Below are positions 56,376 through 64,000 of a stretch of DNA of 64,000 nt, piece after piece (the first letter of the stretch is position 1; each line of letters begins with the position of its first letter). The DNA is from Shewanella aestuarii (GTDB taxonomy: Bacteria > Pseudomonadota > Gammaproteobacteria > Enterobacterales > Shewanellaceae): positions 2,724,501-2,788,500 of the forward strand of contig NZ_CP050313.1 of NCBI RefSeq assembly GCF_011765625.1, written 5' to 3'. The notes under the pieces are model-generated. The model saw nothing but the letters and a program-made list of their open reading frames with translations. It made no database searches and was not told the origin of the DNA. The position numbers were made by a program, and so were the translations under genes.

Positions 56376-59110
56376 CTATAAGCCTGAAATAGTCGCTAGC
56401 GCAACAGCTGAGTTATACACAATTTGAGTAATCTGAGTCCAAAGTGTCAAATTATCTTTATATTCAGTATCAAGCGGAACAATAATCGTATCTCCTGGAG
56501 AGAGTTGTGCATGACTGTTAAACCATAAGCTTCTATTAGGTAACATTACTGAACCATCTGCTTTTATGATATATGTCCGACTGGCATCCGCACGCTCCCT
56601 TGGACCACCAGACATCGCAAGATACTGTTCAAAATCCAGCCCCTCTTTAAAGCGATGTGTCGCTTGATGTTGAACTTCTCCCATTACGGCTATCGTCTGT
56701 CTTATTGATGGAACATAAAGAACATCACTATTTTCAAGTTGAAGATCAGCTTCAGGTATTCCCAATTTAATAGCATTAAGATCAACTACCAAACGTCCAA
56801 CAGCTTTAATACTCTCTAGATCCTCGAGCATTAACTGAGCATCCGAGTAATTAACCACCGTGCCGTCTTTTGATACTCCTCGAGAAGCGATATCCCGACG
56901 TAATTGATCTGCTAATTTTTGAATCTCAAGTTGTTCTTGATTTTTAATTGACTCACGAACAAATACGGCTGCATTGGGATAAGCATAATTAGTAAATCCA
57001 CCCGCCCGTTCGAGTACATTTGATAACGTCTCACCACGTCGAATAGTATAAGTACCAGGGAATTTTACTTCTCCACGAATTTCTACCATCTTCCTTTCTT
57101 GCCATTCAGGAGTCGTCATGATGGTTAACATGTCACGGCTTTTAAGTTGAATATTATCTTCAGAGTTGTTCTGATATACACCATTGATACTAATATTTTT
57201 ATGAATAACATCTGCTGTTTCAGACGAATTTCTTGTGCGGGTTAATTCAGCCCTTTCAGTATAAGCGCCTTCTTGTAACCCGCCAGATGCCTTCAAAAGT
57301 TCAGCAATGTATGCATTTTTAGTCAGCGGGTAAATACCAGGGTGACGAACTTTTCCTGAAATCCCTACAACGGCAACATCCCTACCACCTTTGACCTGTT
57401 GTGTTAATTTCCCTAAAACAGGGTAAAGCAACTCACTACGTTTCATTGCACCACTAAGGTTTATCAAATCTTTATCATCAAAAAGGTTCGCTAACATTTT
57501 TTCAACTTCATTACGAAGTAAATCATCCTTTACTTCAATTGCTCCTGTTATTGCGACACCTGCGATTGAACTTGTATATTTTCCTGATGAATTATTATTT
57601 AACGCATTAAAACCTGATTCAAAAGCATCAGCACCAACCAGCTTTTCCCCTTTCAAGGAAGATATTTTTTCAACTCTACTTTTAACCAAACGATTTAGCT
57701 CATAACGATTAAGCGTCTTATCATCAAAATTAAAAACAATAACTTTATCTCGAGGCTCAAGGACAAGGTTATCTTTTGAAAAAGGTTCATTAATTGCTTT
57801 CCCTGGAGAGAATTGTAAAACTTCAATATCACCATATTGATTTATTTCTCTCACGATTAATGCATATTCTAAGTCTGCATTTGCAGACATATCCCCCAGA
57901 TTGAAGGGATTAAATCGTTTACCTTCTGACCTAAAGTCCACTGATACTTGCCAGGTCGAACAACAGCACCAATCAAAGTCACTGCATCTTCAAACTGAGA
58001 TGATGCACTTTTAACATGAATAAAATCACCAGCTTTGGCCTTGACCGACTTTCCTTTACTCGTTGTAACATCAACATTAATAATTGTTTTAAGCCCGTTT
58101 GAATTGTATCGTTCAACACTCGTTAACTTAGCATAACCATCTTTATCAATGCCTGCTGCCATATCGATAACATCACTAATAGTCTCCCCTGGCATCAATT
58201 CATAGATTGCGGGGCGACGCACTTCTCCAGCGATACTGACTAAACTACCCACAGCAGGAATAAATACCACATCACCTGAACGCAAACTGATATCACCTGA
58301 TGCATCGCCGCGAAGTAACAGGTTGTAAAGATCAAACTTCCCAACTAACTTACCATTGCGTTTAACTTGAATACCTCTAAGGCTTCCTATTTCATTTACA
58401 CCACCAGCAACGAAAAGCGCTTGAGTAACCGTAGATAGACTCGATACTGTATACGAACCCGGCTTGTAAGCATCACCAGCAACAAAAATACGAATTGATC
58501 GTAATTCTCCCATGGTAATGTTTGACTCAATACCAATCATTTGTTGTTTAATGCGCTGTTGCAATAAATCTCTTGCTTCAGAAAAACTTAAGCCTGTAAG
58601 CGAAATAGGTCCTAAATCAGGAAATTGAAGCGTACCATCACGATTTATTGTGAGAGTGAGTTCTTTATGTTCTTTGCCATAAAGTTGTACTTTGAATGAA
58701 TCCCCAGGGCCTACCATATAACTACTTGGTACAGGAACATCCGACATAGGTGCAAAAGTTGAGGGTTCACCAGCAAACATGTCATAACCAAAGCGTTTCA
58801 ATTCAAGTTTTTCATTTTCCTCTTCAAATGCTAAATCCTCTTCTTGTCTGTTTAAGGTTGATACATCTTGTTCAACCCTTTTTCGATTAACCAGATCTGG
58901 ATTCGTCATTGTCTCCTGCGGTTTCGAAGAACCACTCAGTACGGAAGGATCAATGCCATATTGCTGAGCAATTCTTTGCTGCTCTGATGGAGGTAATTTC
59001 TTGAATTGTTCGATCATTTGCGGTGAGGGAGTGATCGCTTGTGCAGAGCTTCCCAGAATAATAAAAGCTGATAATCCAGCTATTAGCAATTTAATGGTTT
59101 TAAGTCGCAC
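56376..59110 (-). pseudogene. Large SLBB-domain polysaccharide export protein, frameshifted
   Basis: This outer-membrane polysaccharide export (OPX, Wza-like) protein has a signal peptide (LLIAGLSAFIILGSSAQA), the poly-sugar export domain near 130-220 (YMVGPGDSFKVQLYGKEHK), and several SLBB domains (VAGDAYKPGSYTVSSL; IAGEVRRPAIYELMPGE; VRGEVKFPGTYTIRRGE-like). The reading frames split at a run of five G (57893-57897). Adding one G joins them into a 911-aa protein, so this is a recent mutation or a sequencing miss. The start is a GTG after TTGGAG. The large class (about 900 aa) occurs in Shewanella and Vibrio. No Wzc co-polymerase lies beside it. Confidence 0.88.
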
Positions 59111-59568
59111 CAGTTATCTCCAATAGTATATAACATTTCTAAACAATTGTTTTTTGTGTTTTTTTATAACTTTCTTAATTCAAGCAAATATTTTTGATAC
59201 CGCATATTGCGTTTCGCTAGGACATGGTTTGCCATTACACCATTGACTCTTTATCGCTCTGAGAATTTACTTGGGTCTTTTGACAAACACTTAATCTAAT
59301 ATAATCTGAGCACGCTACCGCCCATAGATTACGGCTTCCATAATGCCCTTCGCATAGCGAAATCAAATTTGGGATCAACAAATCGAAAGCATCTAATCAT
59401 TAGAGGATGCACTCAAAATTGTTCCGCAGTATAACTGAAGAACAGTCATATTTGTGTATATATTTCACCCAATCAAATACCACTGACAATTTATGTTATT
59501 TTCATCAGAAATTCTCTTCAATAACGATTCTAATTTGTAAGAAATGGTCTAAAAAACAGATTTGAGAG
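59111..59568 (-). other. Leader region with ops, between rfaH and the SLBB gene
   Basis: The 458 bp hold no gene I can support. A TATACT -10-like box lies at 59428-59433 (minus strand) without a clear -35, about 100 nt before the ops site. The part after ops (59309-59111) is AT-rich and could be a long untranslated leader. A second start upstream, the rfaH promoter, could also drive the whole region. Confidence 0.45.
59310..59322 (-). promoter_or_regulatory. ops/JUMPstart element recognised by RfaH
   Basis: On the minus strand the sequence reads GGCGGTAGCGTGC, a full match to the ops core (GGCGGTAGCGTG). It is 199 bp upstream of the SLBB gene start and 246 bp downstream of the rfaH stop, in non-coding DNA. 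The preceding stretch has a loose JUMPstart shape (GCCGTAATCTATG...). ops pauses RNA polymerase and loads RfaH, which prevents early termination in long operons. Confidence 0.9.
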
Positions 59569-60060
59569 TTATAATTTAGTGATAGTTGACTCATCTACTA
59601 AAATTCTCTTTTGCTGTCCCATAATATTGAATAATACAAAGCAGCGTTTATCAGCATTTCGTTCTTCAAAAATTGCCTCCAACTCTGCAAAGGGCCCACC
59701 AACAAATGCGACCCTATCGCCCTTTTGGAATGGCTGTTCCGATGTCGGTTCGATAGCATTTACTCGAATTTTTAATGCTGCAATAATACGATCATCAATG
59801 GGCGTCATAACCTCCTTGCATCCCACTATTCTGCTTGCACCTCTTGTTGAATGTATACGACTAACACTTATCTCATTCGGATCAAATCGAATAAACAGAT
59901 AATTAGGAAACAAAGGCGTTTCAACCAATTTAGAAGTGGATTTGGATTTTTTAATTTCCTTAATCATTGGTAAGTAGCTTTCGATTTGTTGAAGCATTAA
60001 ATTTTGCTGAGCTCGCAATTCTTCACGAGGCTTACAGTAAAGCAGATACCAAGATTTCAT
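59569..60060 (-). CDS. rfaH: Transcription antiterminator RfaH
   Basis: RfaH is a NusG paralogue that is loaded at ops sites and suppresses termination in long polysaccharide and surface operons. The 163-aa protein follows the E. coli RfaH pattern: SWYLLYCKPREELRAQQNL at the start, a VETPLFPNYLFIRFDP block, STRGASRIV, then KGDRVAFVGGPFAELEAIF (KOW-like domain). The ops element downstream in the same orientation supports RfaH over a plain NusG paralogue. A promoter lies at 60108-60136. Confidence 0.95.
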   Translation of the reverse strand: MKSWYLLYCKPREELRAQQNLMLQQIESYLPMIKEIKKSKSTSKLVETPLFPNYLFIRFDPNEISVSRIHSTRGASRIVGCKEVMTPIDDRIIAALKIRVNAIEPTSEQPFQKGDRVAFVGGPFAELEAIFEERNADKRCFVLFNIMGQQKRILVDESTITKL

Positions 60061-60107
60061 ATTGACTCACTATTAAAAGAATTAGTGACATTCCTTATCA
60101 CCAAAAA

Positions 60108-60136
60108 ATTTTAACAAAATGTATATCAAGGGTAAA
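60108..60136 (-). promoter_or_regulatory. Candidate promoter of rfaH
   Basis: On the minus strand TTTACC (60131-60136) and TAAAAT (60108-60113) are separated by 17 bp. The -10 matches 5 of 6 and the -35 4 of 6 consensus bases. It begins right after the end of the TnpB remnant and leaves about 45 nt to the rfaH ATG. Confidence 0.5.
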
Positions 60137-60149
60137 GTTCAGGTTGACC

Positions 60150-60880
60150 CTTCCCCACGCTAAGGGAAGGAGAAACCTCCTGTGAAACGCTTATGCCCCT
60201 GCGCAATATTGCTCTTTGCGACATTAATGTCGCGGTCATTATGTTTACCACGATCATGACAAGTCCAGCTCTGCCTTATCGGTCAGCTATAGCGGAGCCA
60301 TAGAACTAACAGGTTTGGGCGATATAGGCTTCATTATACCTACGAGATCACATTTGCATTCCAGCATATCCGACCTGCATCTATGACCGATTTTGGCATC
60401 TTTGTTTTAGCCAACTTAGTGCTTGATACATCATCTATGAAGATAGCTGCATTCTTATTTAAGAGTTTGCGATCGTATTTGTGTAATTTATTTTTGCGTT
60501 GGTTCTCCTTTTCGCATGAGTTGCCTTTACTAGCAGCTTCATAGCGGCTTGTTGGTACAGTCCTACTTGAGATCCTAACGTGCGGTAATCGCCTCTAAAG
60601 ACACTTTCACCGTTTTAGTCAGTGGCCGCATCTTTCACAACCTAAATGGCTACCTAAACTGGCTAAGCCAGTGGATTGGACAGGCTCAATCTCAACAATG
60701 ACATTAAGATACCAGCGGCCTCTGGCATCTTCAGTAAAGAAGGGTGATTGAAATTTATAACGAGACATTTTGTAGCTATCACATAGTTTAAAAGATTACC
60801 TACTAAAATAAACCTGACCGTTTTGAAATTGGCTGTATCAGATTTAATGAGGCTCAAACCAAGCGAGTATTTTGCACCAC
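60150..60880 (-). pseudogene. tnpB: TnpB (IS200/IS605-type) remnant
   Basis: Broken frames on the minus strand read like a TnpB transposon endonuclease. Pieces include FFTEDARGRWYLNVIVEIE (around 60690), LLNKNAAIFIDDVSSTKLAK (around 60430), AKTKMPKSVIDAGR (around 60390), and HDRGKHNDRDINVAKSNI with the C-terminal NDRDINVAK block (around 60230). In-frame stops and frameshifts interrupt it, so it is inactive. The Cys-rich zinc region is eroded. The RNA-guided nuclease role of TnpB is known for intact members. No matching TnpA or ends could be fixed; 60881-61130 holds nothing I recognise. Confidence 0.8.
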
Positions 60881-61139
60881 AAAATTTTCGCCAGCGAAGC
60901 TATTCCTTCTTAAATTATTTTCGGCCCGTCATGTACTCTTTAGAAACTTTCTGTAGCGTCTGACTATGTGATCCAAGCTCTTAGGTGCCGGCGTGAGTTT
61001 ATGTTTCAATATAGAAGTCAGATAAAGAGCGGACTGCTCTCTAATGCTTCTAGATCAAGCAGTTGAAATACCCTCTATTAAAGTATATAGGACGTCTACT
61101 TAGTGAAATCGGTTTTTGAGGGGCGATATGATATTGAGT

Positions 61140-61162
61140 GGAGGGTGTGATCAGCACCCTCC
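61140..61162. terminator. 8-bp hairpin after the Hsp20 gene
   Basis: Arms GGAGGGTG (61140-61147) and CACCCTCC (61155-61162) form a GC-rich perfect hairpin 12 bp downstream of the Hsp20 stop. There is no T run after it, so it may be a weak or Rho-dependent terminator or an mRNA-stabilising stem. Confidence 0.4.
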
Positions 61163-61174
61163 TTCAATACCGCA

Positions 61175-61654
61175 TCAAGCGGCTTTATCATTTTTCACTT
61201 CTTTTTCTTGTGATTGATGCGATAAAGCCTTTTGTGTTTGGTTAATTGGGATCGACTTTGGCTTCATGGCTTCTGGCACCTCTTTAACCAAAGAGATTGT
61301 CAATAAACCATTAGATAAATCCGCGCCAGTCACTTCAACGTAATCCGCTAAATTGAACTTACGTTCGAAACTGCGATTGGCTATCCCCTGATAGAGATAA
61401 GTGCGCTCATCACTTTGGCCTCGATGCCCTTTCACACTGAGTACCCCCTTCTCGACTTGGATTTCGAGATCATCTTGAGAAAAACCAGCTACGGCAACCG
61501 AAATTGCATAACGGGATTCATCAAGCACTTCAATATTATAAGGTGGATAAGCACTTGAAGAGGCATCAGATGCTAACGCGCTGTCAATCAAGGACGCTAA
61601 GCGATCGAAACCAATACTGCTGCGGTATAGTGGGCTTAAATCAACTGAGTTCAT
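61175..61654 (-). CDS. Small heat-shock protein (Hsp20/IbpA family)
   Basis: The 159-aa protein has the alpha-crystallin domain (about 36-128): YNIEVLDESRYAISVAVAGFSQDDLEIQVEKG, RTYLYQGIANRSFERKF and VTGADLSNGLLTISLVKEVPE. It acts as an ATP-independent holdase. The ATG at 61654 has GGAGG just upstream; the longer frame to 61693 lacks one. The 5' leader contains a small hairpin over the ribosome site and a possible heat-shock promoter. Confidence 0.95.
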   Translation of the reverse strand: MNSVDLSPLYRSSIGFDRLASLIDSALASDASSSAYPPYNIEVLDESRYAISVAVAGFSQDDLEIQVEKGVLSVKGHRGQSDERTYLYQGIANRSFERKFNLADYVEVTGADLSNGLLTISLVKEVPEAMKPKSIPINQTQKALSHQSQEKEVKNDKAA

Positions 61655-61680
61655 AATATATCCTCCATAGGAAGCAACAT
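61655..61680 (-). promoter_or_regulatory. Possible ROSE-like RNA thermometer before hsp20
   Basis: The minus-strand leader reads UUGCUUCCUAUGGAGGAU. UCCU can pair with AGGA of the ribosome site across a 4-nt loop, and the UUGCU preceding it resembles the conserved ROSE U(U/C)GCU. Hsp20 genes in many gammaproteobacteria use such thermometers. Stem is short, so this is a hypothesis. Confidence 0.35.
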
Positions 61681-61693
61681 AAAATAAAGACAA

Positions 61694-62216
61694 TTAATGG
61701 TGATTAAATCTCTGTCACAGACAACCTAACCACATAAAATATATTAAGGTCAAAAAATAAAAAACCAAGGGGTAGTGTTAGAAATTATCTTTATAAGAAG
61801 GGAATTTTTTATAAGATTTTTGCGAGATCCCTGTTTTCAGCTCTGTCAGCTAAAAAACTAACCCCAATCATGAACTTGTCTGAAAATTGTCTATCCATCA
61901 AAAGATAAACTGACCCTAGTATACCAACCAAACGAGATGATCTTAACACAGCGCGCGAAGGACGTGCGAATATAAGGGTACTGATTGTATTGTTATCTAC
62001 CAGCGTGCCATTTCAAAAAAACAGATTTTAAAAACATGTGACATTTTAAATATATCGATGTGAATTTTAAGAGGTGATAAGACTACTTTTTTTAATTGGA
62101 TATGAACATAAGCACAGCTCGCCTAATTATCGAACTGTGCTTATGTTCATGAATTTAAAATGGGTTTAACTGATTTAAACAAGCTAAAACAGATTAATAT
62201 AATTATTAAACAGCAA
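61694..62216 (-). other. Intergenic region between glmM and hsp20
   Basis: This 523-bp gap holds a possible sigma-32 promoter for hsp20 (CTTATAA 61791-61797 and CCCCTTGG 61765-61772, 18-bp spacer), a short open frame on the minus strand at 61809-62013 with a protein-like composition but no good start codon, and a strong 16-bp hairpin (62102-62150). No recognised gene lies here. Confidence 0.4.
62102..62150. repeat. 16-bp perfect inverted repeat downstream of glmM
   Basis: Arms ATGAACATAAGCACAG (62102-62117) and CTGTGCTTATGTTCAT (62135-62150) are exact inverted copies around a 17-bp loop. It lies 67 bp after the glmM stop. It has no T run on the minus strand, so it may be a stabilising or processing hairpin, a Rho-linked terminator or a short mobile repeat. 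Confidence 0.6.
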
Positions 62217-63575
62217 TTAACTGTAGCCACGTACGGCATTTGCGATATATTCGGCTTGTGCTTGCGACATCTCTGGTTCTATTGATTCAACCATTATACG
62301 AATAAGTGGTTCAGTACCCGATTTACGCAGTAAAACGCGACCATTGTCAGCTAAAATCGCTTCAGCTTCTAAGACGGCTTGTTTAACTGCATCCGAAGCA
62401 ATAATTTCATCGGCACTATCTGCGGTTAAGCGAATATTGAGTAACACTTGAGGCAGCTTGGTCATGCCAGATTTAACTTCAGCAAGTGTTTGACCAGACT
62501 CAATCACAGCCTTGAGAACCTGAAGTGATGCTACAATACCATCACCAGTCGTTGCATGGTTCATATCAAGAATATGACCAGAGCCCTCACCACCTAACAT
62601 CCAGCCAGTGGATTTAAGTTGTTCAACCACATAGCGATCACCCACTTTCGCACGAATAAAGGGAATATCCATTTTCTTTAAAGCTAACTCTAAACCTAAG
62701 TTAGACATTAATGTGCCCACAACTCCACCTTGCATTTCGCCTTTGGCGTGAGCCGCTTGTGCCAAAATAAATAAAATTTCGTCACCATCAACGATATGAC
62801 CATGATGATCAACAAACATAACCCGATCAGCATCACCATCAAGAGCAATACCAAGATGTGCTTCGTGTACCATTACCGCCGTTTGTAAGCTATCTAAATG
62901 CGTCGCACCACAGTGGTCATTAATGTTAGTGCCATTCGGTGAATCATTAATACTAATGACTTCTGCGCCAAGCTCACGATAAACATTAGGGGCAACTTGG
63001 TAAGCAGCGCCATTTGCACTGTCTACCACAATTTTTAAGCCTGCAAGTGATAAGTGCTTAGGGAAAGTGCCTTTACAATATTCGACATAACGACCAGCTG
63101 CATCGTTAATACGACGCACTTTACCCAGTAATTCCGAAGACACGCATTCCATAGCATTATGGTTGAGTGCTTGGTCTAATAATGTTTCAATTTGTTGTTC
63201 TTGCTCATCGTTCAGTTTAGTCCCTGAATTAGAGAAAAACTTGATCCCGTTATCGTAAAAAGGATTATGTGATGCGCTAATCACGACACCCGCATCAGCT
63301 CTAAATGTAGAAGCAAGATAGGCTACCGCGGGAGTAGGCATTGGACCAATAAGTGCTACATTTATTCCCGCTGCCGACAAGCCTGCTTCGATAGCTGATT
63401 CAAACATATAGCCACTGCTGCGCGTATCTTTTCCAATTAGCACTTCTTTAGTGCCCACAGATGCCAATACTTTACCCGCAGCCCAACCCAGTTTCATCGC
63501 AAAATCCGGCGTGATAGGGAATATCCCCACTTTGCCGCGTACGCCATCAGTACCAAAATACTTACGTGTCATCAT
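62217..63575 (-). CDS. glmM: Phosphoglucosamine mutase GlmM
   Basis: GlmM converts glucosamine-6-phosphate to glucosamine-1-phosphate on the way to UDP-GlcNAc. The 452-aa protein has the [13 protein letters not shown] opening, the catalytic phosphoserine loop [19 protein letters not shown] near residue 100, the metal loop [13 protein letters not shown] near residue 243, and the C-terminal [14 protein letters not shown] phosphate site. It probably belongs to the housekeeping flank beside galU. Confidence 0.96.
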   Translation of the reverse strand: MMTRKYFGTDGVRGKVGIFPITPDFAMKLGWAAGKVLASVGTKEVLIGKDTRSSGYMFESAIEAGLSAAGINVALIGPMPTPAVAYLASTFRADAGVVISASHNPFYDNGIKFFSNSGTKLNDEQEQQIETLLDQALNHNAMECVSSELLGKVRRINDAAGRYVEYCKGTFPKHLSLAGLKIVVDSANGAAYQVAPNVYRELGAEVISINDSPNGTNINDHCGATHLDSLQTAVMVHEAHLGIALDGDADRVMFVDHHGHIVDGDEILFILAQAAHAKGEMQGGVVGTLMSNLGLELALKKMDIPFIRAKVGDRYVVEQLKSTGWMLGGEGSGHILDMNHATTGDGIVASLQVLKAVIESGQTLAEVKSGMTKLPQVLLNIRLTADSADEIIASDAVKQAVLEAEAILADNGRVLLRKSGTEPLIRIMVESIEPEMSQAQAEYIANAVRGYS

Positions 63576-63595
63576 AAAAACCTAATTAACCATAA

Positions 63596-63628
63596 TCAAA
63601 AAAGCAAAAACCAACCCTAAGGTTGGTT
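63596..63628 (-). terminator. Rho-independent terminator after galU
   Basis: On the minus strand AACCAACC-TTAG-GGTTGGTT is followed by TTTGCTTTTTT. The 8-bp stem (63609-63628) and T run (63596-63608) fit a terminator 24 bp after the galU stop. Confidence 0.88.
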
Positions 63629-63652
63629 TGTTGGCACATTATAAATAAAAAC

Positions 63653-64000
63653 TTAGACTAATGCTTTAATCTTTTGCGCAAATGCTTTGCCAAGCTTTTC
63701 ATTACGAAGACCATACTCTACAAAAGCAGTCATATAACCTAACTTATCACCACAATCATGTGATTTTCCTGTCATATTGAACGCTTCTACGGTATCGCGC
63801 TCGATTAACATATCAATCGCATCCGTTAGCTGTATTTCATCACCGGCGCCAGCAGGCGTTTTTGCCAATAACGGCCAAATTTTTTCAGATAGTACATAAC
63901 GGCCAACTACGGCTAAGTTGGAAGGTGCTTCATCAACAGCAGGCTTTTCGATCATGGCATTAATTTTTGCTGATTCACCTGGGGCAATATCCACGCCATT
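63653..64000 (-). CDS. galU: UTP-glucose-1-phosphate uridylyltransferase GalU, C-terminal part
   Basis: GalU makes UDP-glucose, a donor and precursor for many surface glycans. The visible 115 codons run off the window's right edge; the N-terminal ~180 residues lie outside. The [18 protein letters not shown] block, [28 protein letters not shown] and [19 protein letters not shown] are GalU signatures. It ends before a strong terminator. Confidence 0.95.
   Translation of the reverse strand, partial: NGVDIAPGESAKINAMIEKPAVDEAPSNLAVVGRYVLSEKIWPLLAKTPAGAGDEIQLTDAIDMLIERDTVEAFNMTGKSHDCGDKLGYMTAFVEYGLRNEKLGKAFAQKIKALV

Noticed and set aside
60663..60857. 64-codon open frame in the TnpB remnant
   Set aside because: The translated piece lies out of frame with the TnpB-like segments; it is an artefact of the decayed gene.

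Overview
The window is a roughly 38-40% GC stretch from a marine gammaproteobacterium, most likely Alteromonadales and Shewanella-like. The evidence is the cysD-cysN-SLC13-cysC order, an RfaH protein with its ops site, a GlyGly-CTERM surface protein, and galU-glmM as housekeeping flank. This assignment is inferred from gene content only. Almost every gene lies on the minus strand, so transcription runs from high to low coordinates. Only two small genes near 24.7-26.6 kb are on the plus strand.

Right flank (60.1-64 kb): galU (partial), glmM and a small heat-shock protein, then a decayed TnpB (IS200/IS605-type) remnant. The accessory region starts next with rfaH (60060-59569), followed by a leader carrying a 13-nt ops/JUMPstart match. 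Behind the ops site comes a large SLBB polysaccharide-export protein (frameshifted), then a type II secretion-like set in the order G-E-F-H-I-J-K-L-M-C-D (56354-46295). After a 510-bp gap with its own promoter lies a 467-aa exported surface protein that ends in a strong terminator. The layout suggests a dedicated export machine for an abundant surface-layer-like protein, encoded in one RfaH-controlled block with polysaccharide export genes.

Middle (44.3-26.6 kb): a TMTC-like membrane/TPR protein, a polyprenol-phosphate glycosyltransferase, a DUF2304 protein, an ABC polysaccharide exporter (wzm, wzt), rmlA (frameshifted), rmlC, rmlD, rmlB, an NAD-dependent epimerase, a 1035-aa GT4-RgpF fusion, a double sulfotransferase-like protein, a single sulfotransferase, and a sulfotransferase-glycosyltransferase-methyltransferase fusion. 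Together these predict a rhamnose-containing, sulfated and possibly methylated surface glycan.

Left part (26.6-1 kb): two small plus-strand secreted proteins (one with an S74 intramolecular chaperone domain), a 2982-aa cell-surface protein with seven near-identical 279-bp internal repeats and a GlyGly-CTERM tail, an FG-GAP/ASPIC-UnbV protein, and a DUF255 thioredoxin-like protein with a DsbD-like tail. Then come cysD, cysN, an SLC13 transporter and cysC, which make PAPS, the sulfate donor for the sulfotransferases. A DHH phosphoesterase, an unknown protein, two GT2 glycosyltransferases and a frameshifted Wzx-type flippase end the window.

Three genes (wzx, rmlA and the SLBB exporter) are each broken by what looks like one missing G in a G run. 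Restoring one base in each gives normal-length proteins (438, 294 and 911 aa), so sequencing error is a serious alternative to real gene loss.
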